In this document: positions 11,376-22,994 of the stretch, piece by piece
Layout: each line of letters begins with the position of its first letter
How positions within the stretch are numbered: position 1 is the first letter of the stretch
DNA from: Heterohyrax brucei
Lineage: Eukaryota; Chordata; Mammalia; Hyracoidea; Procaviidae
Reading direction: 5' to 3'
NCBI GenBank assembly: GCA_028571685.1
Contig: CM053143.1
Span: 10,407,501 to 10,471,500, forward strand
DNA length: 64,000 bases
Translations under genes and position numbers: made by a program
Notes under the pieces: generated by a model
What the model was told of the DNA's origin: nothing
Seen by the model: only the letters and a program-made list of their open reading frames with translations
Databases searched by the model: none

Positions 11376-13090
11376 GTCTAGAATAATTTTCAGAAAGCAG
11401 ATTCAAATGTTTCACTAGAAGAGGAAGTCTTTGTTTTGTGCCTTGACCATCATGGCACCCTGCTTAGAGTACATCATTGTAGAGAGCTAAGTAGAAGCCT
11501 GATGGAGCTGAGCCCATGCCCCTACATGTGACATCATCACTGCTTTCAAAGCATTGTGCAAAAGGCATCAACCGTTGCTGTACAGCCAGGAGTCAGTTAC
11601 AGAGGTGCATACTACTGTAGGCTCACTCATCTTCCTGAACAGAAATAGGAAAATTAAATGCTTACATGGAGCCCCACTGAGCCTCATAGTCTAAAACTTT
11701 AAGTATAGTTGTTCAGTTGACTGACCTGACCAACAAATTATGATTGATGCACTTAAGGGCTGTTAAATAATGATGTGGGAATTATCTGCACAAATCTTTG
11801 CCAGCTTTGCCCTTGTAGAAGTCAAGTTTCTAGTTATAGGCACTTAGATAGAAAGCTACTGTGTTTTTCCACAGATTCTACCCAGAGAGGGGAAATACTG
11901 CAATCACAGTTTCAAAATAACAAATCTGGAACATCCGAAAATGATTAATTCTCAAATTGTCAGTATTATTCCATGGGCAAGAGCACAGAACATGTACCTT
12001 GCCTGCGTAGTTCTGCACATGAAACAAGATAAATTAAAATACTGCACCCCCTTTAGCAATTAACAATCAGAACACATCTTTTGGTCCAACTTAATTACCA
12101 TTTTTCCATTTAAACATCACACAATAACGGTATTTTGTGTCCCAGTATTTTCTTCTTTTAATCTCCACAAAAATGGATTTTTCTCTGGAACTGCTGGCAC
12201 GTACAGCTTAATTCAGGATGCCAGGAGTGTCAGCCTGCATTAAATTTGCTGGCATGCAAGACATCTCACTGTCCTTTTAATACAGAAAACTAGCCAAGCA
12301 TCCTAAGGGGTGCTGCCATGGGAAGAGCCCCACAAAGCCAAGGTGATGGGGGACAACTCTGACTTAGGAGATGGGGGTGGAGGAAGGCCCTGTAGGGTAG
12401 CACTGCTTGGAGATGGGCGCACCAATTCACAACACCAGCAAATAGGAGTCGTCTCAACATCAAGTCCTCAAGAGACTGTCATGAAATTGTATGTCCCTCC
12501 TGATGCAACTGATCAGTTAATAAGTGTATCCCTAGTGCACGATTTGTGCAAGAGGTTCACCTTCTATTTTGGATGAAAAGGCATACACATAATCAAAATG
12601 TTAGAGAGTTGCCAACAACTATGTCAGATGTCATAAGAAAATCAGTAACCACTGTGAAATAAGCAATACAAACCCATGAGTACCAGGAGTTCAAATGAAG
12701 GTAAGATCACCCGCAGCTGGTGAAAGAGCCTAGAAAAGCATTCAAGAAGGACTGAGCTATACCTGGAAGGGTAGGCATGAGTACAAATGAAGTTTTTTAA
12801 CAGATTCAACGCAGACAACAAACATCAGAACCAGATGCTGGCCAGCAGGCTCCTAGAGTGCCATCAACACTGAGTGGGCCAGATTGGCTAATCTAAGAAC
12901 AGGGAAGACAGGCAGGTAAGGACAGCAGCACAAGCCATGGCCTGCAGATAACAAAGTATGTGGTTTCTGAGACAATGAGCAGTGAGTCTATTTGATTTGA
13001 GCAGCAGGTTAGATTTTATGACACAGAAATGAACAAGTAACCACTGAAAGTTTTTGAACAGGTGACAGACATAACCAGTACTCTGGATGT
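11376..13090. other. no recognised feature
   Basis: Single-copy-looking sequence. A frame at 12310-12576 has no family resemblance. Parts near 12700-13060 may be a very old, unclassifiable repeat. Confidence 0.45.
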
Positions 13091-13097
13091 AACTTCC

Positions 13098-13205
13098 TTA
13101 AAGGCAAGGGTTTCGTTTTCTTCCCTGCTGTATACCCAGTGCCTTGAACCGACCCTGACATGTAGAAGGATCTCAAAAAATATCTGTGGAGTAAAAACAG
13201 CTACA
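13098..13205 (+). mobile_element. L2 3' end fragment
   Basis: 'ttaaaggcaagggtttcg', 'gctgtatacccagtgcct' and the following text are the decayed L2 3' terminus. Confidence 0.6.
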
Positions 13206-13599
13206 GTAGAGCATGCTGGCCCTACATTGCCATGCCTGTTTCTGGAAAATGTCCTTTCCTTCTTTTGCCTCTGACAGACAAATTTCAGGGTTCTCCTAAA
13301 TTGAAACACAGGGATACTAGGGATTTCTTATTCCATTTCTATGTGCATAAAGGCAAACAGAAGTGGAAACAGCATTTATTTACCTTATCTCCTTAGTCTG
13401 TCCTTCCTAAAGCAGATGGCTAATAAGATTTCATAATGGTGTCCTGTATAATTAAGTGTTCTGGTGGCAAAGAGCTGCCTATAATATTCAGCAGGACATG
13501 TGGAAACAGGCCATGTATCAGGGTCTGAAATGACGGTTTCAGCAGTTGATAGAAGGCTGAATGAGAACAGGTCTTTATTACATATCCCCAAGACTCTGC

Positions 13600-13992
13600 T
13601 ACTAATATCCCTCCTCCTCAACCCTGCCAACACTCAAGAACACTTTCTCCTCCACCTCACTTCACCATCTTACCTACAACCATGTAGCTACTCAAGACAT
13701 ATGTCTTTAATTCCTCACCTATCTTTACCTATCACATCCAATTCACCTACTCTTCTGTATTTTAACTTCAAATACGTGTGTTTCTCCCCAGCTGAGTCAC
13801 AAGCATTGCATTCCCAGACTGCTGAAATAGTCTCGTAAACTGTTTTCTTGATTACCGTTCTTAATCATCCTCAATCGATTCTCCACACAGCAGACGGAGT
13901 CAGTCTCTTAGATGCGTGTCGGATCACAAAATTTCCCTTCTGTGGCTTCCCACCGCATTTAGAACAAATCTAGCCTCTGGATCCACTGCAGC
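13600..13992 (+). mobile_element. L2 fragment
   Basis: 'ctgctgaaatagtctcgtaa', 'gattctccacacagcag', 'gatcacaaaatttccc' and 'cttcccaccgcatttagaa' follow the L2 region upstream of its 3' end. It is truncated where a SINE fragment begins. Confidence 0.65.
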
Positions 13993-14090
13993 AGCACTGG
14001 TGGCATAGTGGTTAAGTGCTTGGAGGTTAACCAAAAAGTCAGTTTTCCACCCACCAGCCACTCCTCGAGAGGCACACGTGGCTGCTTCCA
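13993..14090 (+). mobile_element. AfroSINE head fragment
   Basis: 'actggtggcatagtggttaa...ggttaaccaaaaagtc' is the tRNA-like head. The tail is absent; the next sequence is an L1 5' UTR. Confidence 0.7.
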
Positions 14091-14576
14091 TCAAGACACA
14101 CGGGCTTGGGGGAGGCATGGCCAAGTAGTCAGACATTTCTGTGATCCCGCAACAGAGACCCCCCCAATGAATTGATTATATATGATGTTCTAGGAGTCTT
14201 GAACATCAAAAGCAAAGTTGAGAAATCAAACCGAGAGACAAGAGGGAGAGAGAAGGCTCAGAAGCAGCAAGAAATCCCCAGACATTATCTCAGCAGGACT
14301 CGATAGCCCTCTGGCTGGATCCACTGTGAGAGACCTTGAGTCAGAGAGTGGACTCACGTATTCAGAATCAGTGAAAGGGACACTAGATCGTCGAAAGATA
14401 AGCAACTTGCATCTAACCTATTGCTACAGACCAAAAAAAAAAACCTCCTTAGGGATAAACTTCACTCCATTTTACCTGCACTACACTGGGTATGCCAGAT
14501 CTCAGGACTTATGCACCATCGCTATTCTGTCAGCCTGCTAAAGGGACTAAATTAACAAACGGAAAAAATAATCTGC

Positions 14577-15162
14577 TGTGGGGATGCGCATGTTTGGAAA
14601 GAATGTACAATCCTGCTTACCCTAACCTTGTCTGTGTTTAGATAGGGACTTGTCTTGAGAACGGCAAAAGCCTGGCAGAAGCCCTTGAGCCAAGTTTTGT
14701 CTCTGTGTGCTGGTAAACCAGTACAGGCTGAAAACAGCATTCACTGAGACTAGTTCAAGGACTTTCGCTCCCCACCCCCCTCCTTGGGAATGTCTCTTCT
14801 TTTGAAGTAAGGAACACTGGTAAGATACCTTTTCTCCCTTTCCCGGCAGAAAACTTGTTTACTTTGCTCAATAAAAGCTAGTGGGTTAAACAAACCGGTG
14901 TCAGTCTCTACCCGCAGTCCCTTTTCTGCCTTTCCACCGTATAGCTATGCAGTGCCTTTTCTGCCCACAGCAAACGAAAAGTTTGTTGTCAGTGTCGTTT
15001 TTTTCAACCTCGGCCTCTCATAAACATCACACCTGTTAAGTGATGTCCCATTTCACACCAGTAAGTGGTGTCTCATCTCACACCTGCAAGTGGTGTCCCG
15101 TCTCACACCTGTAAGTGGTTAATCACACCAACAGCTGGTGTCCTGTGTGAATCGCGCCAACA
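14577..15162 (+). mobile_element. solo LTR of an endogenous retrovirus
   Basis: A 586-bp block that starts TGTGGGG and ends CCAACA, flanked by a perfect 6-bp duplication ATCTGC (14571-14576 and 15163-15168). A polyadenylation signal (caataaaagct) lies at about 14870. No internal retroviral sequence is attached, so this is the usual LTR-LTR recombination remnant. It interrupts an L1 5' UTR. Confidence 0.85.
15029..15120 (+). repeat. 25-bp tandem repeats inside the solo LTR
   Basis: Units of the form cacacctgtaagtggtgtcc recur about four times (starts near 15029, 15055, 15080 and 15105) downstream of the polyadenylation signal. A related degenerate copy follows to 15155. Confidence 0.8.
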
Positions 15163-16430
15163 ATCTGCTGACTCGCATAAGCCGGGAACTCAGGGCAGAA
15201 ATACTTCCTTTGACTAGGCACAGGTTTAAGGGGTTCACAGGCTAGATACATTTCATCCCTGCGTACACCTTTATGGGCCCACTGCAACAGCATAGGCCTT
15301 CATTAGCACAGCACAACAGGGTATACACCAGAACTTTCATTTTACTTTATTAGCTATATGGTGGAAAGGCAGGTTCCTGACATTTGATGCCATGCTGCCT
15401 ATTACAAAGGGTCATCAGGTATCCACAGAAGGAGCTTGATGACTAGTGGCTCTATCCACACCACCTAGCCACCCAGAAGTCAAAGAACGAGTGGTGCCTC
15501 CCAGTCCTTAAAGCCAACAGCACTACATGCCTGTAGTCCAGCTACAAAACCTATACACCCACGCTCCAGGGTACAGGGACACTTTCATCACAGACACTCA
15601 AGGGCAGTGGTCAGCTCCCTGCCTGAGTCAGCACATACAACCAGATACCTGTGCCTACACTAGTCACCCCTGCCTACCTAGAACCACAAGTGACAGCCTA
15701 AACCACACACTTGCTAACCAACTGCCTGAATACCTCAGCTGAATCCACATAAGACAAGTAGACACTGTGACTCCTGGACTCAGGTACCTAGTAACAGCTT
15801 TAACCACCTGGTGACAGGACTTTAGAGCTTCAAATTCCCCAATAATCGTAACAGCTCATATGACCATCCTATTTGGGCATTTCAAAACAAAATAAGAAGC
15901 AAAGAGACAGCAGTTAATAACAAATTACATAAGGAGGCAAGCCACAATGGCTTCAGAAAGCTCCCAAAACAAAGAATAAAGAAATCTTGCAGATTAAGAG
16001 AACTTCCTGGAATTACCAGACATAGAATACAAAAGATTAATATATAGAAAACTTGAGCAGATTGTATCAGGAAGAACATTAGGCAAAATTTAGAACAAGC
16101 AAAGAAAGAGAGACACAGCAATTAAGGAACTTAGAAGTTTAGAACATGATAAAATGGCAAACTGAACAGGCTACAAGAATATGTAGCAAGACAGCAAACA
16201 AAAACTCATAACGTTAACAATAAAATTACAAAATCAGACAATTCAATACAAAGCCACAGGAGCAGAATTGAGGCAATGGAAGTCAGAATAGCAAAATAAT
16301 AGAACTAAACAAAAAATTTCAAAGGGTAGCTTGAAAGGACAAAATAAAGTATTATAACGATATGTGCAAAGAGCTGGAAACAGAAAACAAAAGGGGAAGA
16401 ACACATTCTGTGTTTCTCAAGCTGAAGAAC

Positions 16431-17036
16431 TGCCACATCTGGCACTCCAGTGGCCAGCACTGGATAGGGTCTGAGGCTGCAGTGGATAGGGGAAAGGATG
16501 AGAAATCTCACTCATGCATGACAACATGTCACTCGCACATGAAACACGTCACCCACACAAAAACAAATAAACACATCACACAAAATAAAGTTGGGGCTAG
16601 GTGGGACCATGATCTCTGATGGAGAATCATTGTCTGCTAACACAAGCTTTATTTATAGGCTTTACAAGTAGGAATTCAACAGGGTGGTACATAGCCAAAA
16701 ATGGTCATGACCTTTGTTACAGAATGAACGACAGGAACATGAAAGTAGTTTTAACCTGAGCTGTTATCCTGCAAACAGTTTCAAGGAAATAGTTTTTAGC
16801 TCAGGACTTATTATTTCACAAGTGGTTTCGCCTGAATCAATTCAACTGCAAATAGTTTCAAGGAAATAGTTTTAACTTGCAAATAATTTAGTCTGGACTA
16901 ATATGCTACAAATGATTTCAAGATGATTCTTATTATTCTGTAAATAGTTTAAAGGTGCTAAGCAGAGAAGCACAAAACATGGGGAGAGGGACAAAGGGCA
17001 AGGGGGCTAGGACACAGTAGCTTCCAGCCCGCAGCA
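16431..17036 (-). mobile_element. solo LTR, class II-like
   Basis: A 606-bp TG...CA block flanked by AAGAAC / TAGAAC (5 of 6 bases the same), exactly interrupting the RTE reading 'ctgaagaac' and 'taaagaaaaaattcaag'. On the minus strand it carries a TATA-like and polyadenylation element 'cctataaataaagcttg' at 16646-16663. Imperfect internal repeats of 'caaatagtttcaaggaaat' occur at 16770-16920. Orientation is set by this promoter/poly(A) cluster. Confidence 0.8.
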
Positions 17037-18061
17037 TAGAACTAAAGAAAAAATTCAAGCTTTGAGTTGCAATAATGAAGGATTCTGCAGGGGAGAATAT
17101 TAAATGACCCAGGAAAAAACAAAACAAGATGGAAATCATACACAAAGTTATTATACCAGAAAGAACTGGTTGATGTTCAGCCATTTTAAGAGGTAGCATA
17201 TCATCAGAAACCAATAGTACTTAAGGAAGAAGATGAAGTTGCAGTGAAGGAATTGGCAAAAAACAAGGCTCCAGGAATTGATGGAATATCAAAGGAGATA
17301 TTTCAACAAATGGATGCATTAATGGAAGTGCTCACTTGACTATGCCAAGAAATTTGAAGGACAGCTACATGGCCAACCAACTGGAAGAGATTTGTATTTG
17401 TTCCTATTCCCAATAAAGGTCATCTAACCAAATGCAAAAATTACTGAACAAGTTCATTGATACAACACATAAGTAAAATTTTGCTCAAGATCATTCAAAG
17501 GTGACCACAACAGTATATTGACAAGAAACTTCCAGGATTCAGAAGAGGACAAGGAACCAGAGATATCGTTGCTAATGTCAGATGGATCTTGGCTGAAAGC
17601 AGAGAATACCAGAAAGATGTTTATCTGTGTCACATTGACTATGCAAAGGCATTCCACTTTGTGGATCATAACAAATGATGGCTAACATTGCGGAGAATGG
17701 GAATTCCAGGACACTTAGCTACGCTCTAAAGGAATCCGTACATGAATCAGGAGGCAGTTGTGTGAACAGAAAAAGGGGGCACTGCATGGTTTAAGGTCAG
17801 GAAAGGTGTGCACCAGGGATATTTCCTTTCACCATGCCTTTCAAGTTGTAGGCCAAGCAAATAATCCAAAAAGCTGGACTATATGAAGAGGGACGAGGTA
17901 TCAGAATTGGAGGAAGACTGGTTACAACTTGCGTTATGCAGATGAAACCACCCCACTTGCTGGAAGTGAAGAGGATTTGAAACACTTACTGATGATGATC
18001 TAAAACCACAGCCTTTGATACCAAAGGATAGCACCTTAACATAAAGAAAAGGAAAATTCTA

Positions 18062-18748
18062 CCCAAACTGATAGGAGAGTTGAGCAAAGTCTCAGGATAC
18101 AAGAGAAACATAAGTAAATCAGTAGGATTCCTTTATACCAACAATGAGATTATGAAGGAAGAAATCACCAAGTCAATACTATTTACTATAGCCCCTAAGA
18201 AGATAAAGTACTCAGTAATAAATTTAACCAGAGAAATAACAGACCTTTACAAAGAGGACTACAAGACCTTACTACAAGAAACTAAGAGAGAATTACATAA
18301 ATAGAGAAACCTACCCTGTTCATGGATAGGAAGACTTATCATTGTGAAAATCTCTATTCTACCTAAAACAATCTACTTATTTAATGCGATCCCAATACAA
18401 GTTCCAGTGACATTTTTTAATGAGATGGAGAAACAAATTACCAACTTTGTCTGGAAAGGGAAGAAGCCCCGGATATGTAAAACATTACTAAAGAAGAAGA
18501 ACACACTGGGAGGCTTCTTACTACTTGACTTAAGAACCTATTACACTGCCACAGTAGTCAAAACAGCCTGGTACTTGTACAAAAACAGACAGATAGATCA
18601 ATGGAATAGAATCAAAACCCCAGAGATGACATCATCTGCCTATAAACAGTTGATATTTGACAAAGGCTCTAAGACATTAAATTGGTGTAAAAAAATCTCT
18701 TCAACAAATGGTGCTGGCAAACTTGCATATCCATCTGCAATAAATTGA
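18062..18748 (+). pseudogene. L1 ORF2 C-terminal remnant
   Basis: Two frames (18080-18304 and 18344-18748) encode typical L1 ORF2 text downstream of the RT core: 'SVGFLYTNNEI', 'KIKYSVINLTREITDLYKED', '[14 protein letters not shown]', '[15 protein letters not shown]'. A stop at 18302 and another after 'AYPSAIN' break it. It would be the RT-thumb to C-terminal region; not functional. Confidence 0.85.
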
Positions 18749-19763
18749 AATAAGACCCATATCTTACACCTCCAACTGGATAAAAGACCTCAATATCAAA
18801 TCTAAAATGATAAAGGTCATCCAAGAAAAAATAGGAACAACAATGGAAGTTTTAATACACAACGTAGACAGACTTCAAAATCTGTCAAAACAACCACAGT
18901 CTTCAGAAGAGAAAATAAATAAATGGGAAATACCAAGAATCAAACACTTTTGCTCATCCAAAGACTTTATTAATAGAATTAAAAGGCCACCTACAGAATG
19001 GGAAAAAAAATATTTGCCAACTATATGTCAGATCGACGCTTGATCTCCATAATCTATACGGTACTACAAAATATCAATAAGAAAAAGATAAATTTTCCAA
19101 TTAAGTGATGAGCAAAGGAGATGGACAGACACTTCTATGAAGAGCAGATCCAGGCAGCCAAGACACATGCAGAATTGCTCATGACCATTAGGTGTTAAAG
19201 AAATTCAAATGAAAACGACAATGAGATAACAATCTCACTCCAACAAGGCTGACCATGATCCAAAAAATGCAAAACAACAAATGCTGGAGAGGCTGTGAGG
19301 AGATTGGAATTCTCCTACACTGTTGGTGGAATTGCAAAATGGTGCAACCTCTTTGGCAAGCAATCTGGTGCTCCCTTGAAAAAATGGATATAGATATACC
19401 ATTTGACCCAGTAATTCCACTGCTTGGGCTATATCCTGCAGAATCAAGGCCATTCACACCAACTGATATGTGCACATGAATGTTCATAGTAGCACAGTCC
19501 ACAGCAGCAAAAAGATGGAGTTAACCCAGATGCCCAACAACAGAGGAATGGATAGGTAAACTATGGTACATGTACTCAATGGAACACTATGCAATGATAA
19601 AGAACAACGATGACTGCAGAAAACATCTCATAACCCAGTTTCAACTGGAGGACATTATGCTGAATGAAAGTAGTCAGTAACAAAAGGACAAATATTGTAT
19701 GAGACCCCTACTATAAGAACTTAAAAATAGACTCATACATAGAAGACTCTTTGATGACTGCAA

Positions 19764-19797
19764 GGGTGGGGATGGAGGGAGAGGGAGGGGGAGGGGA
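19764..19797 (+). other. G-rich polypurine tract of L1 3' UTR
   Basis: Runs of 3-5 Gs separated by short spacers (gggtggggatggaggg, then gagggagggggagggg) fit a G-quadruplex-forming motif. Counterparts occur in the other L1 3' UTR copies near 52848-52873 and 63690-63713. Confidence 0.75.
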
Positions 19798-20824
19798 AAG
19801 GTTTAGATTAGATAGTTAATAGAAATTTGGTTGGGTGAAATCGATGACAGCACATGTTAGAAAGAAAATCAATATTAACTGGACTTAACACAGTTGAGTA
19901 CTCTTCCCGTCTTAACCCAATATTGCAAGGACAGAGTAGCTTGGAAGGGGGGCCGGGGACCATGCTGTCAGGTAAAATCGAGGCCAATTAGCACAGCTAG
20001 CACTTTGCTAACGAGGACTCTCTGCACTCCACATCTCTGAGTGGTGTCTGGGGTCTTAAAAGCTGCCAAGCTGCCATCTGAGGGTACAGCAAATATTCCC
20101 AACTCAACAGAAGCAGATTATTACCTAGGACAAGAATGACACAGGGGAAAGAGAACCCAGAAGACAGAGAGAACCACGTGAGTGGGTCTCTGCGTCGACT
20201 TGTGACCAGGATAACCAGGTGGTGCCCGGCCACCACCAGTGATAGCCACGATGGAGCTCACAAGATCGAGTCTCACTGGCAAAACAAGAATAAATAGGGG
20301 TGCACCCTGAGATCCCCACTGAAAGACCACAATTGATGGTCTGGTTTCCCCTGGGAGCATGGCCCCTGGCCCTGATACTGCCCCTGTCCATAAATCATAA
20401 TGGTCAACTTTTCAGACAGCAATGGATTGGAGTTGGCAATGCAGAGTGACCGTATCTTGTGGGAATTTCATGGTTCTATGCATCTATAGGATGTCATCCT
20501 GCTGACTTCTTACTGGAGGAAGAGGAGTGGGTGGAGAGGATAGGACAGGAGACTGTTGGGAGGATAGGACATACATGAAGCAGAGAGGAAGAGTGTGCTC
20601 TCACTGGGCATGGAGAGCAGTGGGAGCTGCATATAGGTGAGCATGCGAATTTATATGGGGATGTACATTTTCATTCAATCATAATAAAAAAATAAAATAA
20701 AAAGGAAAATCCTCACAACTGCACAATAAGGAACATCATGATAAGTGGAGAAAGGACTGAGGTTGTAAAATATTTCATTTTACTTGGTTCTATGATCAAC
20801 ATCTACTGGAAAAGCAGTCAATAA

Positions 20825-21345
20825 ATGAAAAGACACACTGCTTTGGGAAAATCTGCTGCAAAGGACCTCTTTAAAGTATTGAAAGATAACGACGTTTTGT
20901 TGAAGACTGAGGTGAGCCTGACCCAAACCATGGTATTTTCAATTGCGTCTTATGCATGCCAAAGCTGGACAATGGACAAGGAAAACAGAAGAGGAATTGA
21001 TGCCTTTGAACTGCAGTGCTGGAGAAGAATACTGAATGTACCACGGGCTGCCAAAAGAATAAACAGGTCTGTCCTGGAAAAAGCACAACCAGCGTGCTCT
21101 TTGGAAGCAAAGATAGCAACACATTTACATACTTTGAACATGTCATCAAGAGGGATCAATCCCTCCAGAAGGACGTCATGCTTGGTAGAGTGGTGGGTCA
21201 GAGAAAAAGAGGAAGATCCTCAATGAGATGGACTGACACAGCCACTGCAAAAACGGGTTTAACCATGAAAACAATTATGGGCATGGTGCAAGATCAAGCA
21301 GTGTTTTGTTCTGTTGTGCACAGGGTTGTTACGAGTTGGAACTGA
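20825..21345 (+). pseudogene. RTE ORF C-terminal remnant
   Basis: The frame reads 'ALGKSAAKDLFKVLKDND', 'TQTMVFSIASYACQSWTMD', 'AFELQCWRRILNVP'. After a shift of frame, 'GQRKRGRSSMRWTDTATAKTG' ends with 'HRVVTSWN'. This is the RTE/BovB-type C-terminus behind the reverse transcriptase. One frameshift near 21130 is evident. Confidence 0.8.
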
Positions 21346-21369
21346 CTCTGCCACTGAACAACAGCACCT

Positions 21370-21526
21370 AGTTGGTGGAAACCCTTGAGTCATAGTGGCT
21401 AAGTGCTACAGCTGCTAATCAAAACATCAGCAACTCAGATCTGCCAAATATTCCCTGGAAACTCTGTCTTACAGGGTTGCTATGAGTTGAAATCCACTTA
21501 ATGGCAGTGGGTTTGGTTTTTGGTTT
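21370..21526 (+). mobile_element. AfroSINE
   Basis: Head 'ttggtggaaacccttgagtc', 'gtgctacagctgctaatc', body 'tccctggaaactctgtc', and tail 'tgaaatccacttaatggcag', then a GTTT-rich end. It is placed between the RTE tail and an L1. Confidence 0.8.
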
Positions 21527-22342
21527 GGTATTTAGTTAGTGAATACCATTCTCCCCCTACCCAACTTGGCTAACCATCAAAGAATGTTTTCTTCTGTGTT
21601 TCAATCTTTTCTTGAGTTCTTATAACAGTAGTCGTATACAATACTCAACCTTTTGCACTGACTAATCTCTCTCAGAATAATACTTTCCAGATTCCTCCCT
21701 GTTATGAAATACTTCACAGATTCATCATTATTCCTTATCATTGCATAATATTGATTACACCATAGTTTATCCATTCATCCATTGATGGACGCCTAGGTTG
21801 ATTCTATCCTTTTGCTATTGTGGACAGTGCTGCACTGATCATTGGTGTGCGTAACTTTTCATGTGACAGCTCTTATTTCTCTATAATATATATCAAGGAA
21901 TTGGATTGCTGCTGGGTAGCATGGTATTTTTGATTTATGGCTTTTTAAGGAAGCATGAAGTCAATTTTGAAGTGATTGTAATGTTTAACATTTCCACCAC
22001 CAGTGTATAGGTATCCCAGTCTCTCCACAGCCAATCCAACATTTATTATTTTGTGATTTTTGGATCAATGCTAGTCTCATTGTAGTTTTGATTTGCATTT
22101 CTCTAATGGCTAATGATCATGAGCACTTCTTCATATGTCTGTTAACTTGTCAAATGTCTTCTTGGTGAAGTGCCTATTCATATCCTTTGCCCATTTTTCA
22201 ACTGGATTATTTGTCTTTTTGTTGTTGAGGTTTTGTCATATCTTATAGATTTCAGAGATTAGATATTGATTGGATTTGTCATACCTCCAATTATTTTCCC
22301 ATCATGTAGGTTGTCTATCAGTTTTACTGGCCACAATTTCTG

Positions 22343-22689
22343 GTATTGTGTGATTTCCCTGTATGTGTTATAAATCCTGTCTCTCTGATGTTAAAGAGGC
22401 AGAAATGGGCAGCAGGACTCAATCTGCAAGCTTGGATTATATTTTGGGCAACTTTTATGATATAAAAGAAAGAAGTGCGCAGAGAGTTGGGGATCTCATC
22501 TCACCAAGAAAGCAGTACTAGAAGCAAAATAATTCCTTTGGACCTGCAGTCCTTACGTGAAGAACCTAGTCAAGGGGAACACTGATCTGAATTTAGACTT
22601 TTAGCATACTGTGAAGAAATAAATTTCTCTTTGTTAAAGCCATCCACTTCTGGCATTTCTGTTATCACATGAGTAGATGACTGAAGACA
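22343..22689 (+). mobile_element. MaLR-type LTR inside the L1
   Basis: Breaks the L1 between 'actggccacaatttctgg' and 'gaagacttcggatgatc'. It carries 'gatataaaagaaagaagtgc' (TATA-like) and the LTR end text 'agaaataaatttctctttg', 'ttaaagccatccacttctgg', then 'ctgttatcac'. The same 3' end text appears in reverse in the LTR at 37491-38015. Exact ends are uncertain. Confidence 0.65.
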
Positions 22690-22940
22690 GTTGTATTTTT
22701 ACACTTTTAGTGAAGACTTCGGATGATCAAAATTGTTTGATATTTAGGAGTTCTCAGGTATCTATTTTCTCTTCTGGCGTTTGTATATGGTTAAGTAATG
22801 TTTTTATTTGTTTTATGCCATGTATTAAGGCTCCTAGCCTTGTATCTATTCTTTCTTACATGACATTTATCATTTAAAGTTTCATATTTGGGTCTTTTAT
22901 CCATTTTGAGTTAGTTTTTGTGTATGGTATCAGGAATGGG

Positions 22941-22994
22941 CCTTTTTTCTTTTTTCTTTCTTTTTTTCTTTTTTTTTTCTTTTTCTTTTTTTTG
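22941..22994 (+). repeat. CT-rich pyrimidine tract
   Basis: About 54 bp of T and C only, inside the L1 RT-coding region, where normal L1 has no such tract. A local expansion. Confidence 0.85.

Larger units (their letters stand above)
14105..16303 (+). mobile_element. L1 (second 5' UTR type) with ORF1 start, interrupted
   Basis: The 5' end is 'gggggaggcatggccaagta'. The 5' UTR resumes after a solo LTR (14577-15162) with 'gggaactcagggcagaaata', and matches the layout at 44340-45300 (for example 'gataagcaacttgcatctaacc', 'acctagtgacaggac'). ORF1 begins near 15946 (atggcttcagaaagctcc). It stops near 16303, where an RTE LINE begins. No intact frame. Confidence 0.7.
18061..20698 (+). mobile_element. 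5'-truncated L1 with target-site duplications
   Basis: A 2.64-kb L1 3' half: ORF2 C-terminal part, 3' UTR and A-rich tail (ataataaaaaaataaaataa). Duplications AAAAGGAAAATTCT (18047-18060) and AAAAGGAAAATCCT (20699-20712) flank it within the RTE. It belongs to the same 3' UTR type as 52850-53787, 53846-54290 and 63346-64000 ('tttagattagatag', 'aaatttggttgggt'). Confidence 0.9.
16304..21366 (+). mobile_element. RTE (BovB-like) LINE, split by a solo LTR and an L1
   Basis: Three collinear pieces: 16304-16430, 17037-18060 and 20699-21366. The 5' truncated start encodes the pre-RT region (tattataacgatatgtgcaa...). The middle carries RT motifs ('gatgtttatctgtgtcac', 'gcattccactttgtgg', and the 'cgttatgcagatgaaacc' YADE/YADD region near 17935). 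The last piece is the C-terminus and the RTE tail. Frames are broken by stops throughout. It is the host of two younger insertions. Confidence 0.85.

Noticed and set aside
12310..12576. 88-residue frame with a moderately GC-rich start
   Set aside because: No splice sites, no recognised family and no codon signal that I can defend.
13385..13633. 82-residue minus-strand frame ending near a 'ttacc' donor-like site
   Set aside because: The frame stops before the donor-like site and overlaps L2-type sequence; not a convincing exon.
18344..18748. 134-residue frame
   Set aside because: It is real protein ancestry but from L1 ORF2, listed as a pseudogene, not a host gene.
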